Part shown: positions 1 to 12,271 of the stretch, piece by piece | Layout: each line of letters opens with the position of its first letter | Numbering within the stretch: position 1 is the stretch's first letter | From: Anderseniella sp963700895 | GTDB taxonomy: Bacteria; Pseudomonadota; Alphaproteobacteria; Rhizobiales; Aestuariivirgaceae | DNA: 64,000 nucleotides | Assembly: GCA_963700895.1 (NCBI GenBank) | Contig: CAVOZI010000012.1 | Span: forward strand, 62,001 to 126,000 | Reading direction: 5' to 3' | Notes under the pieces: model-generated | The model's database searches: none | What the model was told of the DNA's origin: nothing | Seen by the model: the letters and a program-made list of their open reading frames with translations, nothing else | Made by a program: the position numbers and the translations under genes

Positions 1-387
1 GACCTCACCTCCATCGCCGCCATCCTGACCATCGTGGGCTATTCGCTGAACGACACGGTGGTGGTGTTTGACCGCTTCCGCGAGAACCTGCGCAAGTACA
101 AGAAGATGCCGTTCGAGAAGATGGTGGACCTGTCGCTGAACCAGACGCTGCCACGCACGCTGATGACCTCGATCTCGACGCTGCTGGCGCTGCTGGCGCT
201 TTACATCTTCGGTGGTGAGGTGCTGCGCAGCTTCACCTTCATCATGATCTTCGGCGTGATCGTCGGCACCTATTCGTCGATTTTCATCGGTGCGCCGCTT
301 TTGTCGATGATGGGCGCCTATGTGGACCGTACGCCCAAGCCGGGTCCTGGCGACATTCCGGCCGAGGCGGATGGCACCCAGCCCTGA
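1..387 (+). CDS. secF: SecF, protein translocase subunit (C-terminal part)
   Basis: The reading frame is open from base 1, so the 5' end lies outside the window; 128 residues remain. SecF is an inner-membrane subunit of the SecDF complex that uses the proton motive force to help pull proteins out of the Sec channel. The piece contains the conserved GYSLNDTVVVFDRFRE segment (about residues 13-28), followed by hydrophobic stretches typical of the last membrane helices of SecF, and a short hydrophilic tail. The stop codon overlaps the next start (TGATG), which points to translational coupling with the Mth938-like gene. Identification is firm; only the start is missing. Confidence 0.93.
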   Translation, partial: DLTSIAAILTIVGYSLNDTVVVFDRFRENLRKYKKMPFEKMVDLSLNQTLPRTLMTSISTLLALLALYIFGGEVLRSFTFIMIFGVIVGTYSSIFIGAPLLSMMGAYVDRTPKPGPGDIPAEADGTQP

Positions 388-791
388 TGACGGGCGCCGG
401 GGGAAAGGCCTATCTCAACGACCGGGTGCTGATTGACGCCTATGGAAATGGCGGCTTCCGGTTCCGTGACATGTCCCACAAGGGCTCGCTGCTGTGCCTG
501 CCGGGTGGGGTGTCCGGGTGGGCGCCCACCGATGGGGCAACCCTGACGCTGGCAGACTTCGAGCCTGTCCTGTCCGCTCCCGAAGGCGTCGGCTTTTTGC
601 TGCTGGGCACCGGCAATATCCAGGTGTTTCCGCCCGCCATTGTGCGCAAGGCCTTCGTCGAGGCCGGCATCGGGCTTGAACCGATGACCACCGGTGCAGC
701 GGTGCGCACCTACAACGTGCTGTTGTCGGAAGGCCGGGACGTGGCCTGCGCCCTGATTGCGGTTGATGAACACCGCCCTGACAGGACTTGA
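387..791 (+). CDS. Mth938-like domain protein (DUF498, NDUFAF3-related)
   Basis: A 134-residue protein with the Mth938/DUF498 fold signature: an N-terminal stretch around AYGNGGFRFRD, then LLLGTG followed by an alternating hydrophobic C-terminal half. The eukaryotic relative NDUFAF3 is an assembly factor of respiratory complex I; the bacterial protein is commonly found next to secDF in alphaproteobacteria, but its biochemical role is not settled. It starts on the ATG overlapping the secF stop and lies 4 bp before the squalene-synthase-like gene, whose eukaryotic relative NDUFAF6 is also a complex I assembly factor. The pairing suggests a shared role; this is inference. Confidence 0.85.
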   Translation: MTGAGGKAYLNDRVLIDAYGNGGFRFRDMSHKGSLLCLPGGVSGWAPTDGATLTLADFEPVLSAPEGVGFLLLGTGNIQVFPPAIVRKAFVEAGIGLEPMTTGAAVRTYNVLLSEGRDVACALIAVDEHRPDRT

Positions 792-795
792 GCCG

Positions 796-1656
796 ATGGC
801 TCGCCCGTTTCCTGCTGATCTTGCCGGGCACCTCATTGCGCTGGTGCGCGCAGCCGACCGTGACCGCTATCTGTGCCTGCTGCTGACGCCGGAGCCGAAA
901 CGCGGCGAGGTGGCGGCGCTGTATGCCTTCAACGCCGAGCTGGCGCAGGTGCGTGAGCGCATCAGCGATCCGGCGGCGGGCGAAGTGCGGCTGGCCTGGT
1001 GGGAGCAGGTGATCGACAGCATCTTTGCCGGTGATACTCTCAACGCTCCGGTGCCGCAGGGCCTTGCCCGCGCGGTGGAGGCCGGCGACCTGCCGCGCCA
1101 CACACTGCTGAACATGATCGAGGCGCGCCGCTTTGACCTGTTCGATGACCCGATGCCCGATCTCAACACGCTTGAGGGCTATCTGGGGGAGACGGCGTCG
1201 GCGCTCGTCCAGATGAGCGCGCTGGTGCTCGCGCAGTATGACGCGCTGGAATGTGCCGGCGTCTCGGGGCTGGCGGGTGTGGCCAGCGGCATAGCCGGGC
1301 TGTTGCGCTCGCTGCCGGTGCACCGGGCGAGGGGGCAATGCTACGTACCCGGGGCGATGCTGGAGAAACAGGGGTTGCAACCATCCCACATCATCGCCGG
1401 ACGGGCCGGGGCGGGCATGGACCTGGTGCTGCTGGAACTGGTGGCCCATGCGCAACGCCGTCTGGCGGAAGCCCGCCGCGAAACATCGCGGGTGCCGGAG
1501 GCGGCGCTGCCAGCTTTCCTGCACGCCAGCCTGACTGAAGCCTACCTGAACCGCCTGAAAAAGGCGCGCAGCGCCATGCTGACGAATGTTGTGTCCCGGC
1601 CGCAGTGGTTGAACCAGATTACCCTGTTCAAGGCGGCGAAGGGCGAGACGTTCTGA
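796..1656 (+). CDS. Squalene/phytoene synthase family protein (NDUFAF6-like)
   Basis: A 286-residue protein of the trans-isoprenyl diphosphate synthase fold. The start is set at the ATG at 796, with an AGGA about 9 bases upstream, in preference to the in-frame TTG at 757 that overlaps the previous gene. The segment ALYAFNAELAQVRERISDPAAG and the WWEQVIDS motif match the family. I do not see the two DxxxD metal-binding motifs of true phytoene or squalene synthases, so a prenyl-condensing activity is doubtful. That lack and the secF-Mth938 context resemble NDUFAF6, a mitochondrial complex I assembly factor. It is likely the last gene of this operon; a convergent gene follows. Confidence 0.8.
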   Translation: MARPFPADLAGHLIALVRAADRDRYLCLLLTPEPKRGEVAALYAFNAELAQVRERISDPAAGEVRLAWWEQVIDSIFAGDTLNAPVPQGLARAVEAGDLPRHTLLNMIEARRFDLFDDPMPDLNTLEGYLGETASALVQMSALVLAQYDALECAGVSGLAGVASGIAGLLRSLPVHRARGQCYVPGAMLEKQGLQPSHIIAGRAGAGMDLVLLELVAHAQRRLAEARRETSRVPEAALPAFLHASLTEAYLNRLKKARSAMLTNVVSRPQWLNQITLFKAAKGETF

Positions 1657-1729
1657 GCAGTTCTGCGCCCCGGATTCATTCCCGGGCCCGGGCTGGAACC
1701 CGGCACAAGGCCGGGGTGCATCAGCCAGC

Positions 1730-3151
1730 CTACTCGGCCGCCAGCAAGCCGGCCGTCGCCTCAAGCCAGTTGGTGAATTCGCGCTTTGCGCGACCCGTAT
1801 AGGCAAGCTGGCGGGCGGGCTTCTTGGCCTTGCCACTCGGGCGCTTGCCGTTTTCGTCGCGCGGCAGTTCGACCTCGGGAAACAGCCCGAAATTCACGTT
1901 CATTGGCTGGAAGGAACGGGCCTTCGAGGTCATGTCGCCTGACTCATCCACCAGGTGGCCACCGGTGATGTGTGAAACCAGTGCGCCATGGGCAGTGGTG
2001 GAAGGCGGCGCCTCCACGCTGGCGCCGAGCAGTTCAGCCGCGGCCATGCGGCCTGCCAGCAAACCCATCGCGGCGCTTTCGACATAGCCTTCAACGCCGG
2101 TGATCTGTCCCGCGAAACGCACCTGAGGGCGTTCCTTGAGGCGCAACTGACCGTCCAGCAGCTTGGGCGAGTTGATGAAGGTATTGCGGTGAATGCCGCC
2201 AAGGCGCGCGAACTCGGCCTTCTCCAGGCCGGGAATCATCCGGATGACATCGGTTTGCGCGCCGTACTTCATCTTGGTCTGGAAGCCGACCATGTTGTAG
2301 AGCGTGCCCAGCGCATTGTCCTGGCGCAGTTGCACCACGGCGTAGGCCTTCACGTCCGGCTGGTGAGCGTTGGTCAGACCCATCGGCTTCATCGGCCCGT
2401 GACGCAGCGTCTCGGGTCCACGCTCGGCCATCACCTCGATGGGCAGACAGCCGTCGAAATAGGGAGTGCCTTCCCATTCCTTGATGGTCGTCTTTTCCGC
2501 AGCCAGCAGCGCGGCAATGAATGCCTCGTACTGTGCCTTGTCGAGCGGGCAGTTGATGTAGTCGGCACCCGACCCGCCAGGACCGGCCTTGTCATAGCGC
2601 GACTGGTACCAGGCCTTCGAGAAGTCGATGCTGTCCTTGTAGACGATTGGGGCAATGGCGTCGAAGAAGGCGAGGCCTTCATCGCCGGTGACGGCCCGGA
2701 TGTCTTCAGCGAGTGATGGCGAGGTGAGGGGGCCGGTGGCTATGATGGTGCTTGCCCAGTCTTGCGGCGGCAGGCCCGGCACTTCCTCGCGTGAAATGGT
2801 GATGTTCGGGTGTGCGTCGAGGGCTGCGGTTACAGCGGCGGAGAACGCCTCGCGGTCCACCGCCAGCGCGCCGCCTGCCGGCAGCTTGTGTTCGTCGCCC
2901 TTGGCCATGATCAGCGAGCCCGCCGTGCGCATTTCCCAATGCAGCAGGCCAACGGCATTGTGTTCATCGTCATCGGAGCGGAACGAATTGGAGCACACGA
3001 GTTCGGCCAGGCCGTCTGTCTGGTGGGCATCGGTGCCGCGCACCGGGCGCATTTCGTGGATGATCACGCGCACGCCGGCCTGCGCCGCCTGCCAAGCGGC
3101 CTCCGATCCGGCCATGCCGCCGCCGATGATGTGCAAGGTCCTGTCGTTCAT
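1730..3151 (-). CDS. trmFO: TrmFO, folate-dependent tRNA (uracil-54-C5)-methyltransferase
   Basis: A 473-residue flavoprotein that makes ribothymidine at position 54 of tRNA, using methylenetetrahydrofolate as carbon donor and FAD/NADH for reduction. An N-terminal dinucleotide-binding motif IIGGGMAGSEAAW lies near residue 6. ELVCSNSFRSDD contains the conserved cysteine of the first catalytic site, and ETLRHGPMKPMGL is a strong family signature. A longer frame reaches 3187, but the ATG at 3151 puts the FAD motif at its usual distance from the N-terminus. The gene converges on the squalene-synthase-like gene; the 73-bp gap holds GC-rich inverted repeats. Confidence 0.95.
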   Translation of the reverse strand: MNDRTLHIIGGGMAGSEAAWQAAQAGVRVIIHEMRPVRGTDAHQTDGLAELVCSNSFRSDDDEHNAVGLLHWEMRTAGSLIMAKGDEHKLPAGGALAVDREAFSAAVTAALDAHPNITISREEVPGLPPQDWASTIIATGPLTSPSLAEDIRAVTGDEGLAFFDAIAPIVYKDSIDFSKAWYQSRYDKAGPGGSGADYINCPLDKAQYEAFIAALLAAEKTTIKEWEGTPYFDGCLPIEVMAERGPETLRHGPMKPMGLTNAHQPDVKAYAVVQLRQDNALGTLYNMVGFQTKMKYGAQTDVIRMIPGLEKAEFARLGGIHRNTFINSPKLLDGQLRLKERPQVRFAGQITGVEGYVESAAMGLLAGRMAAAELLGASVEAPPSTTAHGALVSHITGGHLVDESGDMTSKARSFQPMNVNFGLFPEVELPRDENGKRPSGKAKKPARQLAYTGRAKREFTNWLEATAGLLAAE

Positions 3152-3200
3152 GGCCACTGACTTAGCGCCCATGCAGGCAGCGGGCAAGTGTCCTGGCGGG

Positions 3201-4115
3201 TCAGCTTGGCTGACGGGCTTCGTTCAGCAGCCAGTTGTGGAACATGCGCGCCTGTTCAGACATCTGGCCGTCGCGCGGGCGCAACAGCCAGAAGCCCCGG
3301 TCCGACTCCTGTGCCACCGGTATTGGCCGCACCAGGTCGCCTTGCTCGATGAAGTCCTCGGCCAGCCGCCGTCCGCACAGGGCGATGCCTTCGCCGCGCA
3401 GCGCCGACTGGATCAGCACCATGTAGTTGTCGAAGGTGAAGCCGCGCCCGCCGGGCTCGCCGTCCACGCCGATGGCTTCAAGGAAACTGTCCCAGGTCAC
3501 CCAGTTACGGTCGAACTTGGCGAGGTGCAGCAGCGAGTGGTTGAGAAGATCCGATGGTTTCTCGAGCGCGCCCGCCTCTTCAAGGTATCGCGGCGAGCAG
3601 ACCGGCCAGATCTCGTTGTCGAACAACCGGGTGGCGTCCACGCCGGGCCATTCGCCGGAACCATAACGCACGGCGATGTCGATGCCCTCGCTGGCCAGGT
3701 CATAGACGGGGGAGGCAGCCACCAGGCGGATGTCGATTTCGGGGTGCTGTCCCCGGAACTTGGCGATGCGGGCCATCAGCCAGTAGGAGGCGAACGCCAC
3801 CGACGTCGCGACCGTCAGTTCACCCGGGCCGCGCTGGCGGCGCAGGTCCGCCGACACGTTTGCCACATGCTCCAGACCCATGGTGACAGCGCGGTGCAGC
3901 CGCTCGCCTTCGGGTGTCAGCGACAGACCGCGCGACTGGCGCTGAAACACCGAAAAGCCAAGAAATTCCTCCAGCAGCTGGATCTGCCGCGACACGGCAG
4001 ACTGTGTGACGTCCAGTTCCTTGGCGGCGCGGGTAAAGTTCATGTGACGTCCCGCCGCCTCGAACACGACCAGCGCGTTGGTGGGCGGCAGGTTCTTGCG
4101 CAGTGCGACTGCCAT
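3201..4115 (-). CDS. LysR-family transcriptional regulator (GcvA-like)
   Basis: A 304-residue regulator with an N-terminal winged helix-turn-helix (AGRHMNFTRAAKELDVTQSA, about residues 18-37) and a C-terminal co-inducer-binding domain. NLPPTNALVVFEAAGRH at the start and IDIAVRYGSGEWPG in the effector domain are typical of the GcvA subgroup. The ATG at 4115 was chosen over an upstream in-frame start at 4193 because a GGAGAGGG ribosome site lies about 10 bases before it and the extra residues are cysteine-rich and unlike the family. Target genes cannot be read from the sequence; LysR genes often act on a divergent neighbour, but here the upstream gene uvrA points the same way. Confidence 0.9.
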   Translation of the reverse strand: MAVALRKNLPPTNALVVFEAAGRHMNFTRAAKELDVTQSAVSRQIQLLEEFLGFSVFQRQSRGLSLTPEGERLHRAVTMGLEHVANVSADLRRQRGPGELTVATSVAFASYWLMARIAKFRGQHPEIDIRLVAASPVYDLASEGIDIAVRYGSGEWPGVDATRLFDNEIWPVCSPRYLEEAGALEKPSDLLNHSLLHLAKFDRNWVTWDSFLEAIGVDGEPGGRGFTFDNYMVLIQSALRGEGIALCGRRLAEDFIEQGDLVRPIPVAQESDRGFWLLRPRDGQMSEQARMFHNWLLNEARQPS

Positions 4116-4226
4116 GAGTTTGAGGCCCTCTCCAGATCGGTTTTTATGTTGTTGAGCGCGAAAATAACAGCAACAGCCATGAGCTGCAATCATGGCTGGC
4201 AGAATTTCCGCGGACCGGAGGACCGG

Positions 4227-7151
<2,925 letters not shown>

Positions 7152-7271
7152 GAGGGATGCCTAGATCATAACGGGAACATGCGCAACTGGCGGCGCATTA
7201 CACTGCTGACAATGTAAGCCGGATATGGGGCAGGGGTTCCCGGTTTTCCACGGGAATGTTTCACAGGCCGT

Positions 7272-7745
7272 TCAAGCGTTCATGTCCCTGCGGGCTTCGC
7301 CAATTGCATCGCCGATGGCGGCGAGGTAGTCGTTTGTCGCCTCCGTCGCCTGCTGCAGGTCTTGCGACCCTTTGCGGGTTGCCGTCCAGCCGCCATTGCT
7401 GTTGCGTTCGATCCAGCCTTTGTCAGCCAGCCGCTCTAGCTTGCGGCGCACGGTTTCGCGTGGAATGCCGCTGTAGGCTGCAATCGACTGGGTGTTGATG
7501 TCCTGCTTGCTCACCATTTGACCCTTGCCTTGCTGTAGTGCGCCATAGCTGAAATCATCCCGCAACAGATGTTTCGGCAGAGTTGCCTCACCGATTACCG
7601 CCATCACGAGCATCATGTCGAGGTCGCCCTCGAATTGCTTCCTGAGCAGGATGAGCAACCGGGTGAAACCTTCGACATGAGCCGGCCAGACCTGCCCGAA
7701 ACGGGTCTGAACCAGAGTGCGGGCGTTGGTGATGTTGGCCGGCAT
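7272..7745 (-). CDS. Winged helix-turn-helix transcriptional regulator
   Basis: A 157-residue protein with a clear DNA-binding helix-turn-helix near residues 90-112 (SIAAYSGIPRETVRRKLERL) followed by a wing (GWIERNSNGGWTATRKG). The N-terminal half is helical and hydrophobic and may dimerise. The helix resembles MarR- or Crp-type domains, but the family cannot be fixed by eye. It is divergent from the outer-membrane barrel gene at 7863 across a 117-bp intergenic region, so it may control that gene; this is inference from position only. Confidence 0.75.
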   Translation of the reverse strand: MPANITNARTLVQTRFGQVWPAHVEGFTRLLILLRKQFEGDLDMMLVMAVIGEATLPKHLLRDDFSYGALQQGKGQMVSKQDINTQSIAAYSGIPRETVRRKLERLADKGWIERNSNGGWTATRKGSQDLQQATEATNDYLAAIGDAIGEARRDMNA

Positions 7746-7862
7746 TTCAATGCTTCCTGCAGGAAATTGGCTTCAGACGCCCAAAATGGGCGAAACTGTT
7801 GTTGAACGTATACAGAGGTTTTCACATTGTCATCGGCGATTGCTTTTCCAGGGCAGGTGGCG

Positions 7863-9308
7863 ATGCGAAGAGTGATTTGTTGGTTGAACGGGGGAGCCGG
7901 CGCCTTTGGGCTGGCGTTGGCGATGGTCTTTCCGGCAGCGGCGCAGGACCGGGATCCGATGGTGCTGTACGCTCAAGATGGTGTGACGGTGCGCGCCCAT
8001 GTGCAGGCCGGGGTGAACCTGGTTGGAGAGCAGGCCCTGTTCTGGAATCTGGCCGACATCTTCGCACAATCAACCAACTACAATCCGGACAAGGTCTGGC
8101 TGGAAGGTTACGTCAAGCCCGGTCTCAGTTTCCGTAGCGAACTGACTGAAAGCAATACGCTGTACGGCATGGTTTCCGGCGTCTGGTCGGGCACGATCGG
8201 GACCGACGCATACGATTTTGGTGACACGGGTCGGGTCACGCTCGAGGAGGCCTATTTGGGCTTCAAGAGTGACAATCCCGGCGGGCTGTCGGTTGACCTG
8301 TCTGCCGGCGCACGCGAATTGAAGCTTGGCACCGGCATGCTGATCGCCAATGGTGGCGGCAACGGCTTCGAGCGCGGCGCGCTGAAGCTCGGCCCGCGCA
8401 AGGCATGGGAACTGACCGGCATCGGCAAGTTCATGTATGACGGTTTCACCGCTACCGGGTTCTACCTCGACGCGAACGAAGTGCCGTCCAACGACGCATT
8501 CAGCGCGCTGGCCGGCGGCGATTTCCGCTACGACCACGCCGCTGGCGGCTTCATCGGCGTCACCTATGGAAACGCGGTTGAGTCCAACTCGGCCTATCCG
8601 AAGGCCGCTCCCGGGGGGATCGGTATCCCGTCGGTCATTCCCGGGGCGCGCGAAGGCCTGAACTTTGTCAACGCCTATGGCCGCACCGGCAAGCTGGATG
8701 GTGCGCTGACAAATTGGTACTTCTCGGCTGACCTCGCCTACCAGTGGAATGATCGCATCGACATGCAGGCCTGGGGCGGGCGTGGGCAAGTGGCCTACAC
8801 GTTCGCCGACGCCACCTGGACGCCGCGGTTGATGTACACCTTCCAGAGCTTCTCCGGCGACGATCCGAGCACGGCAGGGCAGGAGCGCTTCGATCCGCTT
8901 TACTTCGAGGGCTCTCCGAGCAGCTGGGCGACGGGTTCCAAGTCCGCCATGACGTTCATCAATTCCAACGTCAACGCCCATCAGGTGGAGTTGAGCGTCA
9001 AGCCGACGATCCAGGACACCATCAACCTGCGCTACGCCCATATCCGGGCCAACGAGCTGCGCAGCCCCATCCAGTTCGGTCAGGCAACCCGTTTCGAGAT
9101 TGCCGGCGGGGACAACATCATCGCCGGAGTTACCGATCCGCACCTGGCCGACGACATTTTCCTGGAGTACAGCCGGATCATCAACCGCAACACCTATCTC
9201 ACCGCCGGGGTAAGCGCGTCCGTACCGGGCCGGGGACTGGAACTTGCAGCGGGTCAGGACTTGCCGGTCTGGCTCGGCGGGTTTGTCAACCTCGTGGTCA
9301 ACTACTGA
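7863..9308 (+). CDS. Outer-membrane beta-barrel protein (alginate-export/porin-like)
   Basis: A 481-residue exported protein. The ATG at 7863 follows an AGGTGG and begins a typical signal peptide (MRRVICWLN then a hydrophobic run ending FPAAAQ); an in-frame TTG at 7827 would only add residues before the signal. The mature part is made of alternating polar/hydrophobic strands with many aromatic residues at strand ends, and it finishes in VNLVVNY, a terminal aromatic residue as expected for assembly by the BAM complex. The overall pattern resembles the alginate-export/OprD-like channels. The substrate is unknown. It is followed by the decayed serine hydrolase and divergent from a regulator. Confidence 0.72.
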   Translation: MRRVICWLNGGAGAFGLALAMVFPAAAQDRDPMVLYAQDGVTVRAHVQAGVNLVGEQALFWNLADIFAQSTNYNPDKVWLEGYVKPGLSFRSELTESNTLYGMVSGVWSGTIGTDAYDFGDTGRVTLEEAYLGFKSDNPGGLSVDLSAGARELKLGTGMLIANGGGNGFERGALKLGPRKAWELTGIGKFMYDGFTATGFYLDANEVPSNDAFSALAGGDFRYDHAAGGFIGVTYGNAVESNSAYPKAAPGGIGIPSVIPGAREGLNFVNAYGRTGKLDGALTNWYFSADLAYQWNDRIDMQAWGGRGQVAYTFADATWTPRLMYTFQSFSGDDPSTAGQERFDPLYFEGSPSSWATGSKSAMTFINSNVNAHQVELSVKPTIQDTINLRYAHIRANELRSPIQFGQATRFEIAGGDNIIAGVTDPHLADDIFLEYSRIINRNTYLTAGVSASVPGRGLELAAGQDLPVWLGGFVNLVVNY

Positions 9309-9340
9309 CAGGCAATCGATTGAAACAACGGAGCATCTGC

Positions 9341-10660
9341 ATGAAGTACGAAGCCTCCAAAGCGTTGTGCGCAGCCGGTCTGGCTGCACTTTTCACGATT
9401 TCAGCCGCATCCGGCGCATTCGCGCAAGCGGCGCCGCTGTCCGCGCAGGAGTCCGACCCCAACGTTATGGGCTGGATGCAGGGCTTCCCGCCGCCCGCGG
9501 ACTAGCTGATAACGCAGCCGGACTCGAACTTCTTCAGCTTTCCCAAGCTGCGCTGGACGGTTTGCCACATCCGCGAACTGATGCCGACCAGGCAGGTCAG
9601 CCGTGGCCTTGGCGCTCCGGCGCCGCTGGAATATGCGCTGGATGACGGAATCGATGCTGTCACCTTCATGCCCATTGGCGGCGACAAGCCGATGAGCTGG
9701 AAGGAGTCGCTGGGGGCCAACTACACCGACGGCATGTTGATCATGCACAAGGGCAAGGTTGTCTACGAATACTACACCGGCTGCCTCGGTGAGGCTGGCA
9801 AGCATGCAGCCATGTCGATGACCAAGTCGATGACCGGTCTTCTGGCCGAGATCCTGGTGGCTGAGGGCAAGCTCGACGACACGGCGAAGGTATCGTCCGT
9901 CGTCCCGGAACTTGCAGACAGCGCTTTCGGTGACGCGACAGTACGCCAAGTCATGGACATGACGACCGGCCTTGCCTACAGCGAGAACTATGCCGACCCG
10001 AAGGCTGACATCTGGGTCTACAGCGCCGCTGCCAACCCGTTGCCGAAGCCTGCCGACTACACCGGGCCGGTCGGCTACTACGAGTACCTGCAGACGGTGA
10101 AGAAGGAAGGCGAACATGGCGGGGCCTTCGGCTACAAGACGGTCAACTCGGATGCACTGGGCTGGATCATCTCCCGCGTCTCGGGCAAGTCGGTGACGGA
10201 CCTTCTGTCCGAGCGCATCTGGAGCCGCATGGGCGCCGAGCAGGATGGCTATTTCACGGTTGACGGCATTCGGGACGCCATTCGCCGGCGGCGGCCTGAG
10301 CGCGGGCTTGCGCGACCTGGGCCGCATTGGCCAGTTGATGCTCAACAAGGGCGAGATCAACGGCGAGCGGCTGTTCCCGGCACAGGTGGCGGACAGCATC
10401 GCGGGCGGCGGCGACAAGGCCGCGTTCGAGAAGGCCGGTTACAAGACCCTGCCGGGCGGCAGCTATCGCGGCATGTGGTGGGTGTTTCACAACGATCACG
10501 GCGCCTATGCCGCGCGTGGCGTGCATGGACAGACCATCTATATCGACCCCAGGGCCGATATGGTGCTGTCTCGTCACATCCGGTGGCCAAGAACGGGGTG
10601 ATCGACCCGACGTCGCTGCCGGCTTACCAGGCGGTGGCGGAGTACCTGCTCGGCAAGTAA
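9341..10660 (+). pseudogene. Decayed serine hydrolase (beta-lactamase/EstB family)
   Basis: The gene starts at ATG 9341 (GGAG at 9330) with a good signal peptide, and the full-length protein would be about 440 residues. The SxxK nucleophile motif is SMTK (AAMSMTKSMTGLLAE) and a YSEN motif lies further on, as in class C beta-lactamase-like esterases. Three lesions are visible. An in-frame TAG at 9503-9505 probably replaces a lysine codon (PPPAD-stop-LITQPD). An extra C near 10271 shifts GTPFAGGGLSAGLRDLG into another frame. A second shift near 10570 returns ASHPVAKNGVIDP-like sequence to the first frame. Three independent lesions argue for real decay over a single sequencing error. It follows the barrel gene by 32 bp. 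Confidence 0.85.
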
Positions 10661-10679
10661 GGCCGGCCTGCGCAGGAGG

Positions 10680-11339
10680 TCAGCTTGCGCGGTTGGGGAA
10701 GCTTTCCTGTGCGATGATGCCGTGCGGGCCGTAGGTGACGAAACTCATCGCGGCGAAGCGGCCATCGTGCTGCTGCTCCAGTTCGCCCTTGCTCCAAAAC
10801 GTCGCGCTGGCCATTTCGGCCTCGCGGAACTCGAAGCCGCGATGTGGGCGTATTGCGATGTGGTGAGCCTCGCCGGTGACGGGGTTGCGGATCGGCCCCA
10901 CGTCAGCCTTGAGGATGTTCTTTACCGAGAACTTGCCCATCCGCTTGTCCAGGTCGAACTCGAAGTCGATGTCTGCAAAAACCGGTTCCGGCTCGTTGGC
11001 GATGGTCGAGGCGTAGATGGCGAAGCCGGTTGTAGGCTCCTGGTCCTGGCCGCCCAGGATGGTGAACAGGGCGTCGACCTGCTCCTTGCTGGCCCGGCGG
11101 TCGATGACGGACCACCACGTGCCATTGCCCTCGTGAACCGGGCCCGGCCAGCGGTAGGCGCCGGCAACGCGCAGGCCGTCAAGCTTCACGTCGCCATAGT
11201 GTCCTTCGGTGATCTCCATTGCCATGACGCCTTCGCAGGGCAGCCGGGTGGGTGGCGCATTGAACTCGCACGGGCAGCCATAGTCGCAGCTGCAGGCGCC
11301 GATCTGCCTGGTGCGGATCATCCAGTCTGTGTAGGCCAT
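10680..11339 (-). CDS. DUF1326 domain protein (first copy)
   Basis: A 219-residue protein matching DUF1326: an N-terminal cysteine cluster ACSCDYGCPCEF (about residues 15-26), then a GHYGDVKLDGL segment and PIRNPVTGEAHH in the middle. The closely spaced cysteines suggest metal or thiol chemistry; no activity is established for the family as far as I know. It is the last gene of a three-gene minus-strand operon (DUF1326, DUF2182, DUF1326), 33 bp after the DUF2182 stop. The two DUF1326 copies are clearly related but divergent. Confidence 0.88.
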   Translation of the reverse strand: MAYTDWMIRTRQIGACSCDYGCPCEFNAPPTRLPCEGVMAMEITEGHYGDVKLDGLRVAGAYRWPGPVHEGNGTWWSVIDRRASKEQVDALFTILGGQDQEPTTGFAIYASTIANEPEPVFADIDFEFDLDKRMGKFSVKNILKADVGPIRNPVTGEAHHIAIRPHRGFEFREAEMASATFWSKGELEQQHDGRFAAMSFVTYGPHGIIAQESFPNRAS

Positions 11340-11372
11340 GGTTTGGTTCTCCCGGTGTTGCCGGTTGGAATG

Positions 11373-12257
11373 TCAGAACGCCGAAGCCAGAAACCACGTG
11401 CCCCATGCAGCCAGGCCAACGCCCAGCAGCTTGCCGAACTGCAGCCCGGCAGGCGCCAGCTTCTCGATAAGAACGATCGCGGCGAGCCCGATGATCCAGT
11501 ACAGGTTCATGATGCCGCCGAAGAACAGGATCGCCATCAGGCCCCAGCAGCAGCCAAGGCAATAAGCGCCATGATGCAACCCCATGGCGAATGCACCACC
11601 GATGCCCGGACGCCAGGTCTGCGAGAGAAACTGGATCGGGCCCCGGCAATGCTTCAGGCAGGCTTCCTTAAGGGGGGTTAACTGGTAGAGGCCGGCCAAC
11701 AGCAGGATGCTGCCTGCCATGATCCTGCTGGTGGTGTTCAGCATCATCGGTGACAGCAGGCCCGCGCGCTCGAACGTCCATTGCAGGCTGACCGCGATGG
11801 CGCTGAAGCCAGCCCAGGCCGCCAGATAACCTGCGGTGAAGGCTGCCGCCGACCAGGGCTGGCGCGGAGCCGATGCGGGCCGTGCCTCGGCCTTGCGATT
11901 GACCAGCGCATACAGGAGTACGGTTGGCGCGGCACTCGGCAGCATCATGGCGATCATCATGATCCACCACATGAAGAACATCAGTATCGCATAGCCGGGC
12001 GTCCACGGCATGACAGCCGCCATGCCGGACATGGCACTGCCTGCCGCCCCAGCGGCCATGCCCGGCATGGTGCTGGCGCCCGGTGCGAAGGACGGACCGA
12101 GCGCCATGTTCATGGATGACATCTGGAATGCCGGCATGCCCATTCCTGCGCCCGCAAGAATGTAGGTCCAACTGACCGCAATCACGACGCCCAGCGACAC
12201 CAGCACAACCGTGCGGTCATGCCGGAGCAGCTTCTCGATGGCGGTTGAATGGGTCAT
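11373..12257 (-). CDS. DUF2182 integral membrane protein
   Basis: A 294-residue multi-pass inner-membrane protein; about seven hydrophobic segments can be counted. Histidine- and methionine-rich pieces (GMGMPAFQMSSMN, MFFMWWIMMIAMMLP, GLHHGAYCLGCCWGLM) are typical of DUF2182, described as a predicted metal-binding membrane protein. The ATG at 12257 follows the first DUF1326 gene by 14 bp; a longer frame to 12335 would overlap that gene. DUF2182 and DUF1326 are often neighbours, so they probably act together, perhaps in metal handling or the disposal of a small toxic compound. That role is inference. Confidence 0.85.
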   Translation of the reverse strand: MTHSTAIEKLLRHDRTVVLVSLGVVIAVSWTYILAGAGMGMPAFQMSSMNMALGPSFAPGASTMPGMAAGAAGSAMSGMAAVMPWTPGYAILMFFMWWIMMIAMMLPSAAPTVLLYALVNRKAEARPASAPRQPWSAAAFTAGYLAAWAGFSAIAVSLQWTFERAGLLSPMMLNTTSRIMAGSILLLAGLYQLTPLKEACLKHCRGPIQFLSQTWRPGIGGAFAMGLHHGAYCLGCCWGLMAILFFGGIMNLYWIIGLAAIVLIEKLAPAGLQFGKLLGVGLAAWGTWFLASAF

Positions 12258-12271
12258 GGCAATGCAGCCGT

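Noticed and set aside
7152..7260. Possible SOS box upstream of uvrA (gaacatgcgcaactg, gttcccgttatgatc).
   Set aside because: Only one half-site is correct in each case; neither gives GAAC-N7-GAAC or GTTC-N7-GTTC.
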